This document shows, one piece after another, positions 43,200 through 53,440 of a DNA stretch of 64,000 nt. Source of the stretch: Shimia sp. (GTDB lineage Bacteria; Pseudomonadota; Alphaproteobacteria; Rhodobacterales; Rhodobacteraceae); contig JAAENN010000140.1 of the NCBI GenBank assembly GCA_024224295.1, positions 21,587-85,586 on the forward strand. Direction: 5' to 3'. The notes under the pieces were generated by a model that did not search any database, had not been told where the DNA came from, and was given only the letters and a program-made list of their open reading frames with translations. How positions within the stretch are numbered: position 1 is the first letter of the stretch; every line of letters starts with the position of its first letter. Position numbers and translations under genes: made by a program.

Positions 43200-44198
43200 T
43201 TAGCGAAGAAAAATCCGAGGGGCCGGGCCGATTGGCAGTGGCCCCAGCTTTGTTGCCCCACCTGCAAAAGTCAGCGGTATGTCGAGTTCATTGGCATTCC
43301 CGGACAGTTGCGCGATGAAGCCAAGGGCCTGCTCAACTGTGTCGATCACTGATACCGGGAATTGGTCGGAATGACGGGCGACATTGAGAATATCGCGCCA
43401 GTTGACAGCGCGTATTGTGATGTCGCCGGTGGGATAGCCGGCGGTGTCGATAGTGACCTTGCCGGCAGCGTGTAGTTGCAAGTCGCCCCAGATGATTTCG
43501 GCCAGTGTGAGATCGAGCGCTGTTGGTTGTGGGCGGGACTGCTCAAGGGCTGTGCGGTCCCAGGGGCGGTCGAAAGTTGCCGTGAGATCGGCCCGGAAGC
43601 TGGAGAAGTTGCGTGGCAGGTCGATACCGTCGGGTAGGGCAAAACCAGCTGGAGGCGTGAGTGCGTTGGCCTTGAAAGCCAAGCGATAGGTGCTGGCGTC
43701 CTTTTCATCGCGGTGCATTGCGAGGTTCACCCCGCCGGCCGCCATCTGCCAATCGGCGCTGGAGGTGATGGTAATGTTCTCGATGGCGACATTGGTGCGG
43801 TTGAGTGTAAGATCGGTCCCGGGATCAAGTACCAAAGAGGCTCGCATGTCACCTGTGGTCACAGTGAGTTTTTCATCAGGAATGGCGAGGGTTTGGCTGT
43901 CTGGCCAGACAGCGATCACATGGTGGGGGCGGTAGGTCAGCGCATGCATGTTGAAAAATGGCGCTTCCCAAGCCACACCGGTTTGAGGGTCGGCCAACGT
44001 GAGGTTGTCAAAAGTGCTGTCCAAGCGGCTAGGGAAGCCGGAGACAGAGAGATCATCATATTCTGCGACCCAGCCTTCGGCGCGGCGCTCCCCGAACCAT
44101 TCAGGCAATGCAGACGAAAGTGCCATGTAACCAAACAGCCAGAAGCCGGCCCAGCCAAGTGCGGCCAATACGATTAGTCGAAACAGCAATTTCATCAT
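43200..44198 (-). CDS. DUF2125 family protein
   Basis: 332 residues, with one N-terminal membrane helix (about 5-28, LIVLAALGWAGFWLFGYMAL) and a long periplasmic beta-rich domain. YDDLSVSGFPSRLDSTFDNL and ADPQTGVAWEAPFF are typical of DUF2125, a Rhodobacterales and Rhizobiales envelope family with no established function. It is convergent with the extensin-like gene (9-bp gap) and divergent from the ChaC gene. Confidence 0.88.
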   Translation of the reverse strand: MMKLLFRLIVLAALGWAGFWLFGYMALSSALPEWFGERRAEGWVAEYDDLSVSGFPSRLDSTFDNLTLADPQTGVAWEAPFFNMHALTYRPHHVIAVWPDSQTLAIPDEKLTVTTGDMRASLVLDPGTDLTLNRTNVAIENITITSSADWQMAAGGVNLAMHRDEKDASTYRLAFKANALTPPAGFALPDGIDLPRNFSSFRADLTATFDRPWDRTALEQSRPQPTALDLTLAEIIWGDLQLHAAGKVTIDTAGYPTGDITIRAVNWRDILNVARHSDQFPVSVIDTVEQALGFIAQLSGNANELDIPLTFAGGATKLGPLPIGPAPRIFLR

Positions 44199-44267
44199 GG
44201 CTTGGCCTTTCTCACAGAGTCTGTTTGGTGTTTAACGGCGCAAAGCCAGCAGGACTAGAGGCAGACT

Positions 44268-44792
44268 ATGTGGGTATTTGGATACGGATCGCTTTTGTGG
44301 AATCCCGGATTTGAGGTGGCAGAACAGACGGTAGCGCGGTTGGACGGCTGGCACCGCAGCTTTTGTATGCGCTCAATCCACCATCGCGGAACCGTCGAGG
44401 CGCCGGGGTTGGTATTGGCCTTGGATGCCGAGGTTGGTGCGCATTGTCAGGGCCTCGCGCTAAAGGTTGCGGAAGGGCATGAGGCGCGGACGTTGGATTA
44501 CCTGCGCGAGCGCGAGCTGGTGAGTTCAGCCTATCTGGAAGAAACGTTGTCGCTGACATTGCGTGACGGGCGCAAGGTGGAGGCAGTGACCTATGTGATT
44601 GACCCTGATCACGTACAGTATTGTCACTTGTCGCTGGGTGAACAGGCGCGGATTATTTCCACCGCTGTGGGCGGGCGCGGACCAAACACGGAATACCTGC
44701 ACAACACGGCAAGCCATCTTTTCGAATTGGGCATTGAAGATGCGGACCTTAAGTGGCTGTCCCAAGAAGTGCACAGATTGACTGCTGCGTAA
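44268..44792 (+). CDS. Gamma-glutamylcyclotransferase (ChaC family)
   Basis: 174 residues, cleaves glutathione (or another gamma-glutamyl compound) to 5-oxoproline. The substrate loop FGYGSLLWNPGFE (YGSL, about 4-16) and the catalytic Glu in YLRERELVSSAY (about 85-96) are present, together with GPNTEYLHNTASHL, typical of ChaC. It is divergent from DUF2125 and followed by the ExbB-like pair after 93 bp. Confidence 0.93.
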   Translation: MWVFGYGSLLWNPGFEVAEQTVARLDGWHRSFCMRSIHHRGTVEAPGLVLALDAEVGAHCQGLALKVAEGHEARTLDYLRERELVSSAYLEETLSLTLRDGRKVEAVTYVIDPDHVQYCHLSLGEQARIISTAVGGRGPNTEYLHNTASHLFELGIEDADLKWLSQEVHRLTAA

Positions 44793-44885
44793 CGACTATC
44801 TTGTGGTGAGAGGTGAAATTCCTTGGCAGCGCAGGGACATGGCAGTAGGGTGAGCCTGAAAAACAAAGCGTCAGGACCCATCTAA

Positions 44886-46118
44886 ATGGACCAGCCGGAC
44901 CGTACAGTCGAGCCGAGATTTTCCAAGCCTACCTTCCAGATTTTGCAGATGCTGGTCGTGTTGGGGCTTGTCAGCGCAGTGAGCTATGTGGCGTTGCCGC
45001 AAGTCCTGCCTGTGTTCACCGCCAACCCGGAGCTGAATGGCTTCATTTTCTTCGTGTTTTTGCTGGGGGTTGCCGCCACTTTTTGGCAGGTATTTTCGTT
45101 GTTCCGCTCGGTGCGGTGGATAGAAGGCTTTGCAGGGCTGCGCGAAGGGCATGACGTCAACAATCCGTCAACACTGTTGGCCCCTTTGGCCAGCTTGTTG
45201 CGGGAGCGTGGGTTAAACGGGCAGATTTCGTCTTCATCGGCGAGTTCGATTTTGGATTCGGTGGCCACGCGGGTGGACGAAGGTCGCGAGATCACGCGCT
45301 ACATTGTGAACCTGCTGATCTTTCTCGGTTTGTTGGGCACGTTTTACGGATTGGCGACCACTGTACCTGCGGTGGTGGACACGATTAAGAGCCTGGATTT
45401 GGGGTCCGGGGAATCCAGCATTGATGTTGTCAGTCGTCTGATGGATGGCCTCGAAAGCCAGTTGGGCGGCATGGGCGTGGCCTTTGCCTCCTCGCTTTTG
45501 GGCCTGGCTGGATCCTTGGTTGTGGGCTTGCTCGAGCTATTTGCAAGCCACGGGCAGAACCGGTTTTATCGCGAGTTGGAAGAGTGGTTAAGCTCGATCA
45601 CGCGGGTTGGTTTCTCCACCGGTGAGGGCGAAGGCGGCGACATCTCTGTGCTGGGCGCTGCGTTTGAACATATGTCCGGTCAGTTGGAGCAGCTACGTCA
45701 GACCATGGCGGCCAGTGGGGCTGGCCAAGGTGGCGGCGATACGGCGGCCTTGTCGGAAGCCATGCACCGTATGGCGGACCGGCTGGATGCGCAGGATACA
45801 GCGACGCAGGCTTTGTTGCGCATTGCCGAAGGTCAGGAAAGACTTATTACGCAGTTGTCAGATGGCGGCGGTTTGGATGGTGGAATGGATGCGGAGAGCC
45901 GGATGCGGCTGCGCTCCATTGATGTTCAGATGTTGCGCATTTTGGAAGAGATTTCCGCAGGCCGTCAGGAAAGTATGACCGAACTGCGTACAGAAATTAA
46001 CGGAATTGCACGGGTTTTGCGCCGAATAGGCAAGGCCGCGGACGGCGAAGGTTCTGGTCCGGCTACTAAAGTGCAATTGAAACGGCCACCAGCGCCCAAG
46101 GGCAGCAAGGAGGGCTAA
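44886..46118 (+). CDS. MotA/TolQ/ExbB-like membrane protein
   Basis: 410 residues, the probable ion-channel partner of the following MotB-like protein. Four membrane segments at about 17-38, 50-72, 137-160 and 192-218; the third reads LIFLGLLGTFYGLATTVPAV and the fourth GMGVAFASSLLGLAGSLVVG, the MotA/ExbB core. A cytoplasmic loop (about 75-135) and a C-terminal cytoplasmic part of about 190 residues, mostly helical, follow. It ends 3 bp before the next gene. The pair is common in Rhodobacterales, but its cargo or task is not established. Confidence 0.88.
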   Translation: MDQPDRTVEPRFSKPTFQILQMLVVLGLVSAVSYVALPQVLPVFTANPELNGFIFFVFLLGVAATFWQVFSLFRSVRWIEGFAGLREGHDVNNPSTLLAPLASLLRERGLNGQISSSSASSILDSVATRVDEGREITRYIVNLLIFLGLLGTFYGLATTVPAVVDTIKSLDLGSGESSIDVVSRLMDGLESQLGGMGVAFASSLLGLAGSLVVGLLELFASHGQNRFYRELEEWLSSITRVGFSTGEGEGGDISVLGAAFEHMSGQLEQLRQTMAASGAGQGGGDTAALSEAMHRMADRLDAQDTATQALLRIAEGQERLITQLSDGGGLDGGMDAESRMRLRSIDVQMLRILEEISAGRQESMTELRTEINGIARVLRRIGKAADGEGSGPATKVQLKRPPAPKGSKEG

Positions 46119-46121
46119 GCC

Positions 46122-48338
46122 ATGGCCCTGTCCCGACGCACTGGACAACGATTTCAGGCCAGCATTTGGCCCGGGTTTGTGGATGCCATGACCGGGCTTT
46201 TGCTGGTTCTTATGTTTGTGCTGACGATCTTTATGATCGTGCAGTTTGTGCTGTCGGAGACGATTACAGAGAAAGACACGGAGCTGAACGCGCTGCAGTC
46301 CGAAGTTGCCGCCTTGGCAGATGCACTTGGGTTGGAGCGCACACGGAGCCAGGACCTTGAAGCCGAGATTGGCGGGCTTACTGCCACTTTGGGGGATCGG
46401 GATACGCAACTGCGGGAGCAGGACGCGCTGATTTCCGCATTGACTGCAACGCGGGATGCGCAGGCCGCGGCACTGGATGCGGCACGAACGCAGATCACCA
46501 GTTTTGAGGCGCAGGTCGCGACTTTGTTGGCCCAACGCAATGAGGCGCGGGCGGACATTGCAACCTTAGAAGGCGAGCGCGATACGCTGATTGATGAACG
46601 GGAAGCGTTGAATCTGGCGCTGGCACAGGCACGCAGTGAGGTTGACGCAGGCGCGGAGGCAGCGCGTCTGGCGGCTGCGGAGGCAGAGGCGATGCAGGCG
46701 TTGATTGACAGTCTGCGAACAGAGGTCGCCGATGGCCAGCAGCAGATTGATGAGCTTGCGGCTGAGGCGGATCAGTTGGACAAGGCGCTGACGGCGGAAG
46801 AGCAGCGACGAGTGTTGGAAGCCGCAGCAGCGGAAGAGCTGCGCAAGCGGCTCGAAAACGCGGATGCGGAGCTGACGGCGATGACCCTGGCGCTTGAGGC
46901 GCAGCGCAAAGAGGCGGAAGATACGTTGACTTTGTTGGCGGCTGCGGAGGCCGCACGGGAGGACTTAGATCTGAAACTTGCGGCGGCGCTTGTCGATGGG
47001 CAGAGCGTGGATGCGAGCTTGGCAGATACTGTGTTGAAATTGGCAACGGCAGAGACGGAGCTGGAGACACGAGACGGGGAGTTGGCCTCTGCTAAGGCAG
47101 AGTTGGCGGCGGCTCTGTTGGGGTTGGAAGAAAACCGGCGCACGGTGAGTGAGTTGCAGAGCCAGCTGGTCGCTGAAGTGGCCGCGCGGGCAACGGCAGA
47201 GGCGCAGGTGGGGGAACGGCGATCAGATTTGCAGGAGCTTGAGGCACAGTTGGCCGAGGCTTTGGTGGCGAAGCTGGCGGCCGAAACTGAAGGTGCAGAA
47301 GCGGCAGCAACGGCGGACGGGCTGGCGTTGCAGGTGGCGGATCTGGAAGAACAACTGGCTGCTGCGGTGACAGCGCAGGTTGACGCGCAAGAGGGTGGAT
47401 CTTCGTTACGCGAACGTTTGGCAACCGCGCTGGCGGCAAAGCTGGCGGCAGAGCAGAAGCTGCGTGACACGCTGAACGTGGAAGAAGAGCTGGCCAAAGC
47501 CCTGGCGGCGCAGAAGGCAGCGGAAAACGCACAGATAGCGGCTATGACTGATGCCGAAAGACGCGATGCATTGTTGGCAGAGGCAAATAAAGCACTATCT
47601 GAGGAAGAAGCGAAATCAGCGGAGAGCCTGCGCCAGATTGCGGCGCTCAATCAGCAGATTGGCGCGCTGCGCACGCAATTGGGCCAATTACAGTCTATTC
47701 TGGACGAATATGCAGAGAAAGATGCGGCAGCGCAGGTGCAGCTTGAAGCGCTTGGATCAGATCTGAACACCGCATTGGCACGAGCCGCTGCGGAAGAGCG
47801 TAAGCGCCGTCTTTTGGAAGAGGCCGAGCGCATCCGGCTAGAGCAGGAGAAGATCGCGCTTGAGAACCAGACAAAGGACTTGGAACAGTACAGATCCGAG
47901 TTCTTTGGGCAGCTGCGCAGCCTATTGGGCACGCAGGAAGGTGTGCGCATTGTCGGGGACCGGTTTGTGTTCTCCTCCGAAGTGTTATTCCCACCCGGCG
48001 GGGCGGACTTGTCCTTTGAAGGGCAGACTGAGGTCGCCAAAGTGGCGGGCATTCTGCAAAGCGTGATTGATGACATTCCAAGCAATATCGATTGGATTTT
48101 GCGGGTTGATGGCCACACCGATGACGTGCCGATCTATGGCGGCGCCTTTGCGGATAACTGGGAGTTGAGTCAGGCGCGAGCGTTGTCGGTGGTGCGCTAT
48201 ATGATTGACGTGCTGGGCTTGCCGCCACAGCGGTTGTCTGCAAACGGGTTTGGTCAGTACCAACCCGTTGATCCCGCGGATACGTCAGAAGCGCGGGCGC
48301 GCAACCGCCGGATCGAGTTGAAATTTACCGAGAAATAA
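46122..48338 (+). CDS. MotB-like stator protein with giant periplasmic coiled coil
   Basis: 738 residues. A short N-terminus is followed by one membrane helix (about 20-43) whose PGFVDAMTGLLLVLMFV carries the conserved stator-type Asp (about 21). An Ala/Glu/Leu-rich coiled coil of about 540 residues (50-590) contains recurring ALxAKLAAE-like units. The C-terminal OmpA-like peptidoglycan-binding domain (about 610-738) has VDGHTDDVPI, NWELSQARALSVVRYM and ARARNRRIELK. It should form a proton- or ion-driven complex with the preceding gene, reaching across the periplasm. Confidence 0.88.
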   Translation: MALSRRTGQRFQASIWPGFVDAMTGLLLVLMFVLTIFMIVQFVLSETITEKDTELNALQSEVAALADALGLERTRSQDLEAEIGGLTATLGDRDTQLREQDALISALTATRDAQAAALDAARTQITSFEAQVATLLAQRNEARADIATLEGERDTLIDEREALNLALAQARSEVDAGAEAARLAAAEAEAMQALIDSLRTEVADGQQQIDELAAEADQLDKALTAEEQRRVLEAAAAEELRKRLENADAELTAMTLALEAQRKEAEDTLTLLAAAEAAREDLDLKLAAALVDGQSVDASLADTVLKLATAETELETRDGELASAKAELAAALLGLEENRRTVSELQSQLVAEVAARATAEAQVGERRSDLQELEAQLAEALVAKLAAETEGAEAAATADGLALQVADLEEQLAAAVTAQVDAQEGGSSLRERLATALAAKLAAEQKLRDTLNVEEELAKALAAQKAAENAQIAAMTDAERRDALLAEANKALSEEEAKSAESLRQIAALNQQIGALRTQLGQLQSILDEYAEKDAAAQVQLEALGSDLNTALARAAAEERKRRLLEEAERIRLEQEKIALENQTKDLEQYRSEFFGQLRSLLGTQEGVRIVGDRFVFSSEVLFPPGGADLSFEGQTEVAKVAGILQSVIDDIPSNIDWILRVDGHTDDVPIYGGAFADNWELSQARALSVVRYMIDVLGLPPQRLSANGFGQYQPVDPADTSEARARNRRIELKFTEK

Positions 48339-48343
48339 GCGCT

Positions 48344-49306
48344 CTATTCGACCGTCACGGTGATGGTCTGGTGGTCGAGTTGTACGCCATCGCGGGTGAT
48401 GGTGACTTCGCCGTAGTAGGCGCCTTTGGGCCAGCCACCCATGGGGGTGCGTTTGCCGCCAGCGCGGAAATACTGCGCCTGAGTTTTCTTTAACACCACA
48501 GTCTGCTCAAACACGGTGCCCTGTGGGCCGGTGATGGTCAGGTCCATTTCGTCATCTGGAAGGCTGCCAAACGCATAGCCGAAGAGCACAAGTGCCTTCG
48601 CCTGCGACGGCATACGGTCGCGTCCTGCCATTCCGGATTTAACAGACGCGAACTTGGGCACGCCGACGTCAAAGCCCACGCGGATCAGGCCACCACCAAC
48701 ATAGGAGATGTCGCTTTCCCAAAGAGTGTCGTAGGTTCCGCCGCAGACGCCCGGGTGATCTGGTGCAAACGGGTCCACCACGCGATCGCCATCTCGGATG
48801 GAGATATGCAGGTGCGGGAATTGCGTGCGGCCGGAGAGCCCGATTTCGCCAAGCACCTGTCCACGAACAATTTGTTCCCCTTGAGAGACAGTCACTGAGC
48901 CCTTTTTCATGTGGCAGTACTGGCTGACCCAACCGTCGCCATGGTCGATGGACACGCCATTCCCGCAGTCTTTGCCATTGAGTTTAGGGATGTCTTCTGT
49001 GGTGATGATCTTGTCGATCATGCCGTCACGGGTGCCTTGCACCACGCCATCTGCTGCTGCCAGGACGTTTACACCGGCGTCCATTGCATCGGTGGACGGG
49101 AGAGCAAAGTCGGTGCCTTTGTGGCCATCATAGGAGAGAGGACCGCAGGTAAAATCGGTATGTTCGCCGCTGCTATCCTGGTCGACGTAGTTCTGAATGA
49201 AGCAGGTTTCGCCAAGCTCACAGTCGACGGGAAGCGAAAACGTTGGCGCGCCCGCAGCCGGGAAAGCTGCGAGCGCGCTGATAAGTACAAGGCTGCTTCT
49301 GAGCAT
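48344..49306 (-). CDS. M23-family metallopeptidase
   Basis: 320 residues, periplasmic endopeptidase-like. A signal peptide (about 1-19, ending AAGA) is followed by a domain with YDGHKGTDFALPS (the H..D zinc motif, about 60-72) and the HxH motif FPHLHISIRDG (about 163-173). A beta-sandwich C-terminal extension (about 215-320) follows. The ATG overlaps the clpA stop by one base, so it is co-transcribed with clpA. The main metal ligands are kept, so peptidoglycan cross-link cleavage is likely. Confidence 0.9.
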   Translation of the reverse strand: MLRSSLVLISALAAFPAAGAPTFSLPVDCELGETCFIQNYVDQDSSGEHTDFTCGPLSYDGHKGTDFALPSTDAMDAGVNVLAAADGVVQGTRDGMIDKIITTEDIPKLNGKDCGNGVSIDHGDGWVSQYCHMKKGSVTVSQGEQIVRGQVLGEIGLSGRTQFPHLHISIRDGDRVVDPFAPDHPGVCGGTYDTLWESDISYVGGGLIRVGFDVGVPKFASVKSGMAGRDRMPSQAKALVLFGYAFGSLPDDEMDLTITGPQGTVFEQTVVLKKTQAQYFRAGGKRTPMGGWPKGAYYGEVTITRDGVQLDHQTITVTVE

Positions 49307-51633
49307 CAGTCCGCTGTCAGCAGCGGTGGCTTGTCACCAGTGATGCGCGGATTGTCCGGTCCGGCCAGATCCAGCTCCAGATTGCCGTTTTTGACCTTCA
49401 CCTTGACCACACCACCTTTGGCGAGCTTGCCAAACAGCAGTTCCTCGGCGAGCGGCTTTTTGATGTACTCCTGGATCACGCGGCCCAGAGGACGCGCCCC
49501 CATTTTGTCGTCGTAACCTTTATCTGCGAGCCATTGCGCGGCTTTTGGGGTCAGCTCGATGGTCACATTGCGGTCCATCAGCTGTGCCTCAAGCTGCAAC
49601 ACGAACTTCTCGACCACGCGCAGGATGACTTCTTTGGGCAGTGGCGCAAATGAGATCACCGCATCCAGACGGTTGCGGAACTCAGGTGTGAAGGTGCGCT
49701 CGATCGCGGCGGTGTCTTCGCCTTCGCGGCGATCACGTCCAAAGCCAATGGCAGCTTTTGCCTGCTCAGACGCGCCGGCGTTGGAGGTCATGATGACAAC
49801 CACATTGCGGAAGCTGACGGTGCGGCCGTTGTGATCGGTCAGTTCGCCGTTGTCCATCACCTGCAACAGGATGTTGTAGACGTCTGGGTGGGCTTTCTCC
49901 ATCTCATCAAGCAGCAGCACACAATGGGGGTGCTGATCCACGCCGTCGGTGAGCAGGCCGCCTTGGTCAAAGCCCACGTAGCCGGGAGGCGCACCAATCA
50001 GACGGGAGACCGCGTGTTTCTCCATGTACTCAGACATGTCAAAGCGCAGCAATTCCACAGCGAGCGTGTCGGCCAGCTGTTTGGCGACCTCAGTTTTACC
50101 CACACCGGTTGGACCGGCGAAGAGGTAGTTGCCGATGGGTTTCTCAGGCTCACGCAGACCGGCACGGGCCAGTTTGATTGCAGAGCTAAGAGATTCGATG
50201 GCTTTGTCCTGACCAAACACCACGCGCTTGAGGGATTTTTCCAGATCCTTGAGCACTTCGGCATCATCTTTGGAGACGCTTTTGGGCGGGATGCGCGCAA
50301 TTTTGGCCACGACAGCCTCGATTTCTTTCACACCAATGGTCTTGCGGCGCTTGGAGGCAGCCACGAGATGCTGAGCGGCGCCCGCCTCGTCGATCACGTC
50401 GATGGCTTTGTCCGGCAGTTTGCGGTCATTGATGTAGCGTGCAGACAGTTCCACGGCGGTTTTGATCGCATCGGCGGTGTATTTCACGCTGTGATGTTCT
50501 TCAAAGTACTCTTTGAGGCCTCGAAGAATTTTGATGCTGTCCGGTACATTGGGCTCGTTCACGTCGATTTTCTGGAAACGACGGGACAGAGCACGGTCTT
50601 TCTCAAAGTGCTGACGGAATTCTTTGTAGGTGGTGGAACCCATGGTGCGCAGCTTGCCCCCTTGCAGGGCAGGTTTCAGCAAGTTGGAGGCATCCATCGC
50701 GCCGCCAGAAGTGGCGCCAGCACCGATAACGGTGTGGATTTCATCGATGAACAGCACCGCGTCTGGGTGCTCTTCCAGCTCGGTCACGACAGCTTTCAGG
50801 CGTTCCTCAAAATCACCGCGATACCGGGTGCCTGCCAGCAGAGCGCCCATGTCGAGGGAGTAGATGGTCGTTTCGCTTAGAACTTCTGGGATTTCACCCT
50901 GTACGATCTTACGCGCGAGACCCTCGGCGATGGCGGTTTTGCCCACGCCCGGATCCCCCACAAGAAGCGGGTTGTTTTTGCGGCGGCGGCAGAGGACCTG
51001 AATACAGCGCTCGACCTCTTGGTCGCGGCCGATTAACGGGTCAACGTCGCCTTTGTTGGCTTTCACGTTCAGGTCAACGCAGTATTTTGCCAGCGCGCTT
51101 TCCTTGCCCTCGCCACCCTCGGCGGTGCCTTCAATGCGTTGATCTTGGTCGTCTTCAGCGCCGCTGACAGGGCGGGCCTCGCCAAAGGCAGGGTCTTTGG
51201 CGACACCATGGGCGATGAAGTTCACCGCGTCATAACGGGTCATGTCCTGTTCTTGCAGGAAGTAAGCGGCGTTGGATTCGCGTTCTGCAAAGATCGCGAC
51301 CAGCACATTGGCACCTGTCACTTCGGTGCGGCCAGAGCTTTGAACGTGGATCGCTGCGCGCTGAATCACGCGCTGGAACGCAGCCGTCGGCACGGCCTCT
51401 GAGCCTTCGATGTCGGTGACCAGATTGGACAGGTCATCGTCGATGAAATCCTCAAGGTCTTTGCGCAGCTCGTCGATGTTCACGCCGCAAGCCTGCATCA
51501 CGCGCAGGGCATCGGGCTCTTCCAGCAGCGACAGGAGCAAGTGCTCCAGCGTGGCAAACTCGTGCTTGCGCTGGTTGGCCTGTGCGAGCGCGGCGTGGAT
51601 GGCTTGTTCTAGTGAGTTCGAAAATGACGGCAC
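49306..51633 (-). CDS. clpA: ClpA, ATP-dependent unfoldase subunit
   Basis: 775-residue AAA+ unfoldase that feeds substrates to ClpP and receives N-degron clients from ClpS. An N-terminal double repeat (about 1-145) is followed by D1 with [15 protein letters not shown] (about 215) and [13 protein letters not shown], then D2 with [16 protein letters not shown] (about 495) and [13 protein letters not shown]. There is no ClpB-type middle coiled coil, which supports ClpA. It is followed by the M23 gene in the same transcript. Confidence 0.96.
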   Translation of the reverse strand: MPSFSNSLEQAIHAALAQANQRKHEFATLEHLLLSLLEEPDALRVMQACGVNIDELRKDLEDFIDDDLSNLVTDIEGSEAVPTAAFQRVIQRAAIHVQSSGRTEVTGANVLVAIFAERESNAAYFLQEQDMTRYDAVNFIAHGVAKDPAFGEARPVSGAEDDQDQRIEGTAEGGEGKESALAKYCVDLNVKANKGDVDPLIGRDQEVERCIQVLCRRRKNNPLLVGDPGVGKTAIAEGLARKIVQGEIPEVLSETTIYSLDMGALLAGTRYRGDFEERLKAVVTELEEHPDAVLFIDEIHTVIGAGATSGGAMDASNLLKPALQGGKLRTMGSTTYKEFRQHFEKDRALSRRFQKIDVNEPNVPDSIKILRGLKEYFEEHHSVKYTADAIKTAVELSARYINDRKLPDKAIDVIDEAGAAQHLVAASKRRKTIGVKEIEAVVAKIARIPPKSVSKDDAEVLKDLEKSLKRVVFGQDKAIESLSSAIKLARAGLREPEKPIGNYLFAGPTGVGKTEVAKQLADTLAVELLRFDMSEYMEKHAVSRLIGAPPGYVGFDQGGLLTDGVDQHPHCVLLLDEMEKAHPDVYNILLQVMDNGELTDHNGRTVSFRNVVVIMTSNAGASEQAKAAIGFGRDRREGEDTAAIERTFTPEFRNRLDAVISFAPLPKEVILRVVEKFVLQLEAQLMDRNVTIELTPKAAQWLADKGYDDKMGARPLGRVIQEYIKKPLAEELLFGKLAKGGVVKVKVKNGNLELDLAGPDNPRITGDKPPLLTAD

Positions 51634-51856
51634 GGTGTGACTGCTCCCTCCGGGTTTCGATGAAGGCGGGTTGCCCTGACTTCACCATAGGGTCGTTTAG
51701 TTAAAGTTTGGTCGATTGACGGCGGTCTTCAAGGACTTTCTGCAAAATTTGATACAGATTTCGCTCTATTCAGCTTCTGGTTGGGTCACTTGCGCGTGAC
51801 CCGCCGCCCCGATGGGCATGTATGTAAAGAGTTTACGCCTGTCTGAGGAGGGCGGA

Positions 51857-52624
51857 TCAAAAGTTATCTTTGCGTTGACGCACTTCGGTAAAGACGTCCA
51901 CGGGGGCAGCGTCCGTCATTCCAAGAGCCTTTTGCAGAGCAGGGTCGGCACTGCGCAGGAATGGGTTGGTTCGTTTTTCCAAACCAAGATTGGATGGTAC
52001 GGTGGCGATGCCCTTAGCGCGCATATCAGTGGTGTCGGCGATCCGTTGCGCAACGGCGGCGTTGTTTTCCCCGAGGGATGCGGCGAAGGCACAGTTGGAC
52101 GCGGTGTATTCGTGGCCAGAGCAAACCAACGTGGTGTCGGGCAGGGCGGCAAGTTTGCTGAGGCTGTCAAACATCTGCGCGGGGCTGCCTTCAAACAAGC
52201 GACCACAGCCCATGGCCATCAGGCTGTCACCAGTGAAGACCGCAGCAGTGTCGGGGAAGTGGAAGGCGATGTGGTCGATTGTATGGCCGGAGACGTCAAG
52301 GACAGACACGGTTTCTCCGGCGAAGTCGAAGGTTTCTGCTTCAGTGATCGCCAGGTCGAGGGCGGGCAGGCGGTGGGCATCTGCCTTTGCGCCGATGACT
52401 CTGGCCGGGTGTGCGGAGAGGATTTCGGGCAGACCGTCGACATGATCCCAATGATGGTGGGTCAGCAAGACGTGGCTGAGGGTCCAGTCGCGTGTTTCGA
52501 GTTCTTCCAGAATGGGGCCGGGTTCCGGTGCGTCGACTAGCGCAGTGGCGCCAGAGGCGGGGTCGTGGATGAGAAACGCGTAGTTGTCGGACAGGCAGGG
52601 AATCGTGACAATTTGATGGGGCAT
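51857..52624 (-). CDS. gloB: Hydroxyacylglutathione hydrolase (glyoxalase II)
   Basis: 255 residues, hydrolyses S-lactoylglutathione to lactate and glutathione. The metallo-beta-lactamase motif [10 protein letters not shown] (about 53-62) binds the two metals. [24 protein letters not shown] and [14 protein letters not shown] are the remaining family blocks. I use the ATG at 52622-52624, not 52642. It is divergent from a methyltransferase gene, a conserved pairing in Rhodobacterales. Confidence 0.95.
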   Translation of the reverse strand: MPHQIVTIPCLSDNYAFLIHDPASGATALVDAPEPGPILEELETRDWTLSHVLLTHHHWDHVDGLPEILSAHPARVIGAKADAHRLPALDLAITEAETFDFAGETVSVLDVSGHTIDHIAFHFPDTAAVFTGDSLMAMGCGRLFEGSPAQMFDSLSKLAALPDTTLVCSGHEYTASNCAFAASLGENNAAVAQRIADTTDMRAKGIATVPSNLGLEKRTNPFLRSADPALQKALGMTDAAPVDVFTEVRQRKDNF

Positions 52625-52685
52625 GGAAATCCGCCTCTGCATTGTTATGTTAGCACTAGATTTGCCGATCGGGGAGCCGGGTGCA

Positions 52686-53432
52686 ATGCATCTTGATGTG
52701 CAGGACCTACGAAATTTCTATTACCGCAGCACCTTGGGGCGCGCGGCACAGAAAGCTGTGCGGGACGAGATCTTGGAGCTTTGGCCGGTGGCGGAGGCCA
52801 AGGGGCAGACGGTGGCAGGTTTTGGCTTTGCGGTGCCCCTGTTGCGCCCCTACTTGCCGGAAGCGCGAAGAGTGCTTGGCCTGATGCCGGCGCCGCAAGG
52901 GGTGATGCCCTGGCCAGCTGGAATGGCGAATGTGTCAGTGCTTTGTGAAGAAACGCTGTGGCCGCTGGAAACGGGGCATGTGGATCGTTTGGTGCTGATG
53001 CACGGGCTGGAAACCAGCGAGCGGCCAAGTGATGTTTTGGCAGAGGCCCATCGGGTTTTGGGGCCAGGCGGTCGGGCTATGTTTGTGGTTCCGCACCGCA
53101 CCGGCATGTGGTCGAGCAGTGACGCAACGCCCTTTGGATTTGGGCGGCCGTATTCCACCGGGCAATTGGAAACACAGTTGCGCCAACATGGGTTTATGCC
53201 AGAGCGGCATCGCGCGACGCTGTATCAACCGCCAAGTCACAAGCGATTCTGGCGCAAGACTGGCGCGATTTGGGAGAGCATTGGCAAGACCGTTTCGCCG
53301 GTAATGGCGGGCGGCGTGTTGATTGTGGAGGCCAGCAAGCGAGTCCACGCGCCCAGCGGGCCGGGCGTTTCAGCGCGGGTGAAAAAACCATTGAGCGTGT
53401 TGAACCCTAAGCCGGAGGTTGCCCCGGCCTAG
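52686..53432 (+). CDS. Class I SAM-dependent methyltransferase-like protein
   Basis: 248 residues. [20 protein letters not shown] is a Rhodobacterales-typical start. [16 protein letters not shown] stands in the position of motif [14 protein letters not shown] and [20 protein letters not shown] correspond to later methyltransferase motifs. Motif I is weak (GFGFA rather than GxGxG), so SAM binding is probable but not certain. The first ATG of the frame is at 52623; the one at 52686 fits the family. The substrate is unknown. Confidence 0.8.
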   Translation: MHLDVQDLRNFYYRSTLGRAAQKAVRDEILELWPVAEAKGQTVAGFGFAVPLLRPYLPEARRVLGLMPAPQGVMPWPAGMANVSVLCEETLWPLETGHVDRLVLMHGLETSERPSDVLAEAHRVLGPGGRAMFVVPHRTGMWSSSDATPFGFGRPYSTGQLETQLRQHGFMPERHRATLYQPPSHKRFWRKTGAIWESIGKTVSPVMAGGVLIVEASKRVHAPSGPGVSARVKKPLSVLNPKPEVAPA

Positions 53433-53440
53433 GACATGAC

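Noticed and set aside
46772-47650. 292-codon Ser/Ala-rich frame opposite the coiled-coil gene
   Set aside because: Its composition is the mirror of the Ala/Glu coiled coil on the plus strand; it has no start signal and no domain.
44886-48338. Zorya anti-phage system (ZorA/ZorB-like pair)
   Set aside because: Only the MotA- and MotB-like parts are present; there is no ZorC, ZorD or ZorE nearby, and the very long coiled coil in the second protein is unlike ZorB. The flanks are ordinary ChaC and M23/clpA genes.
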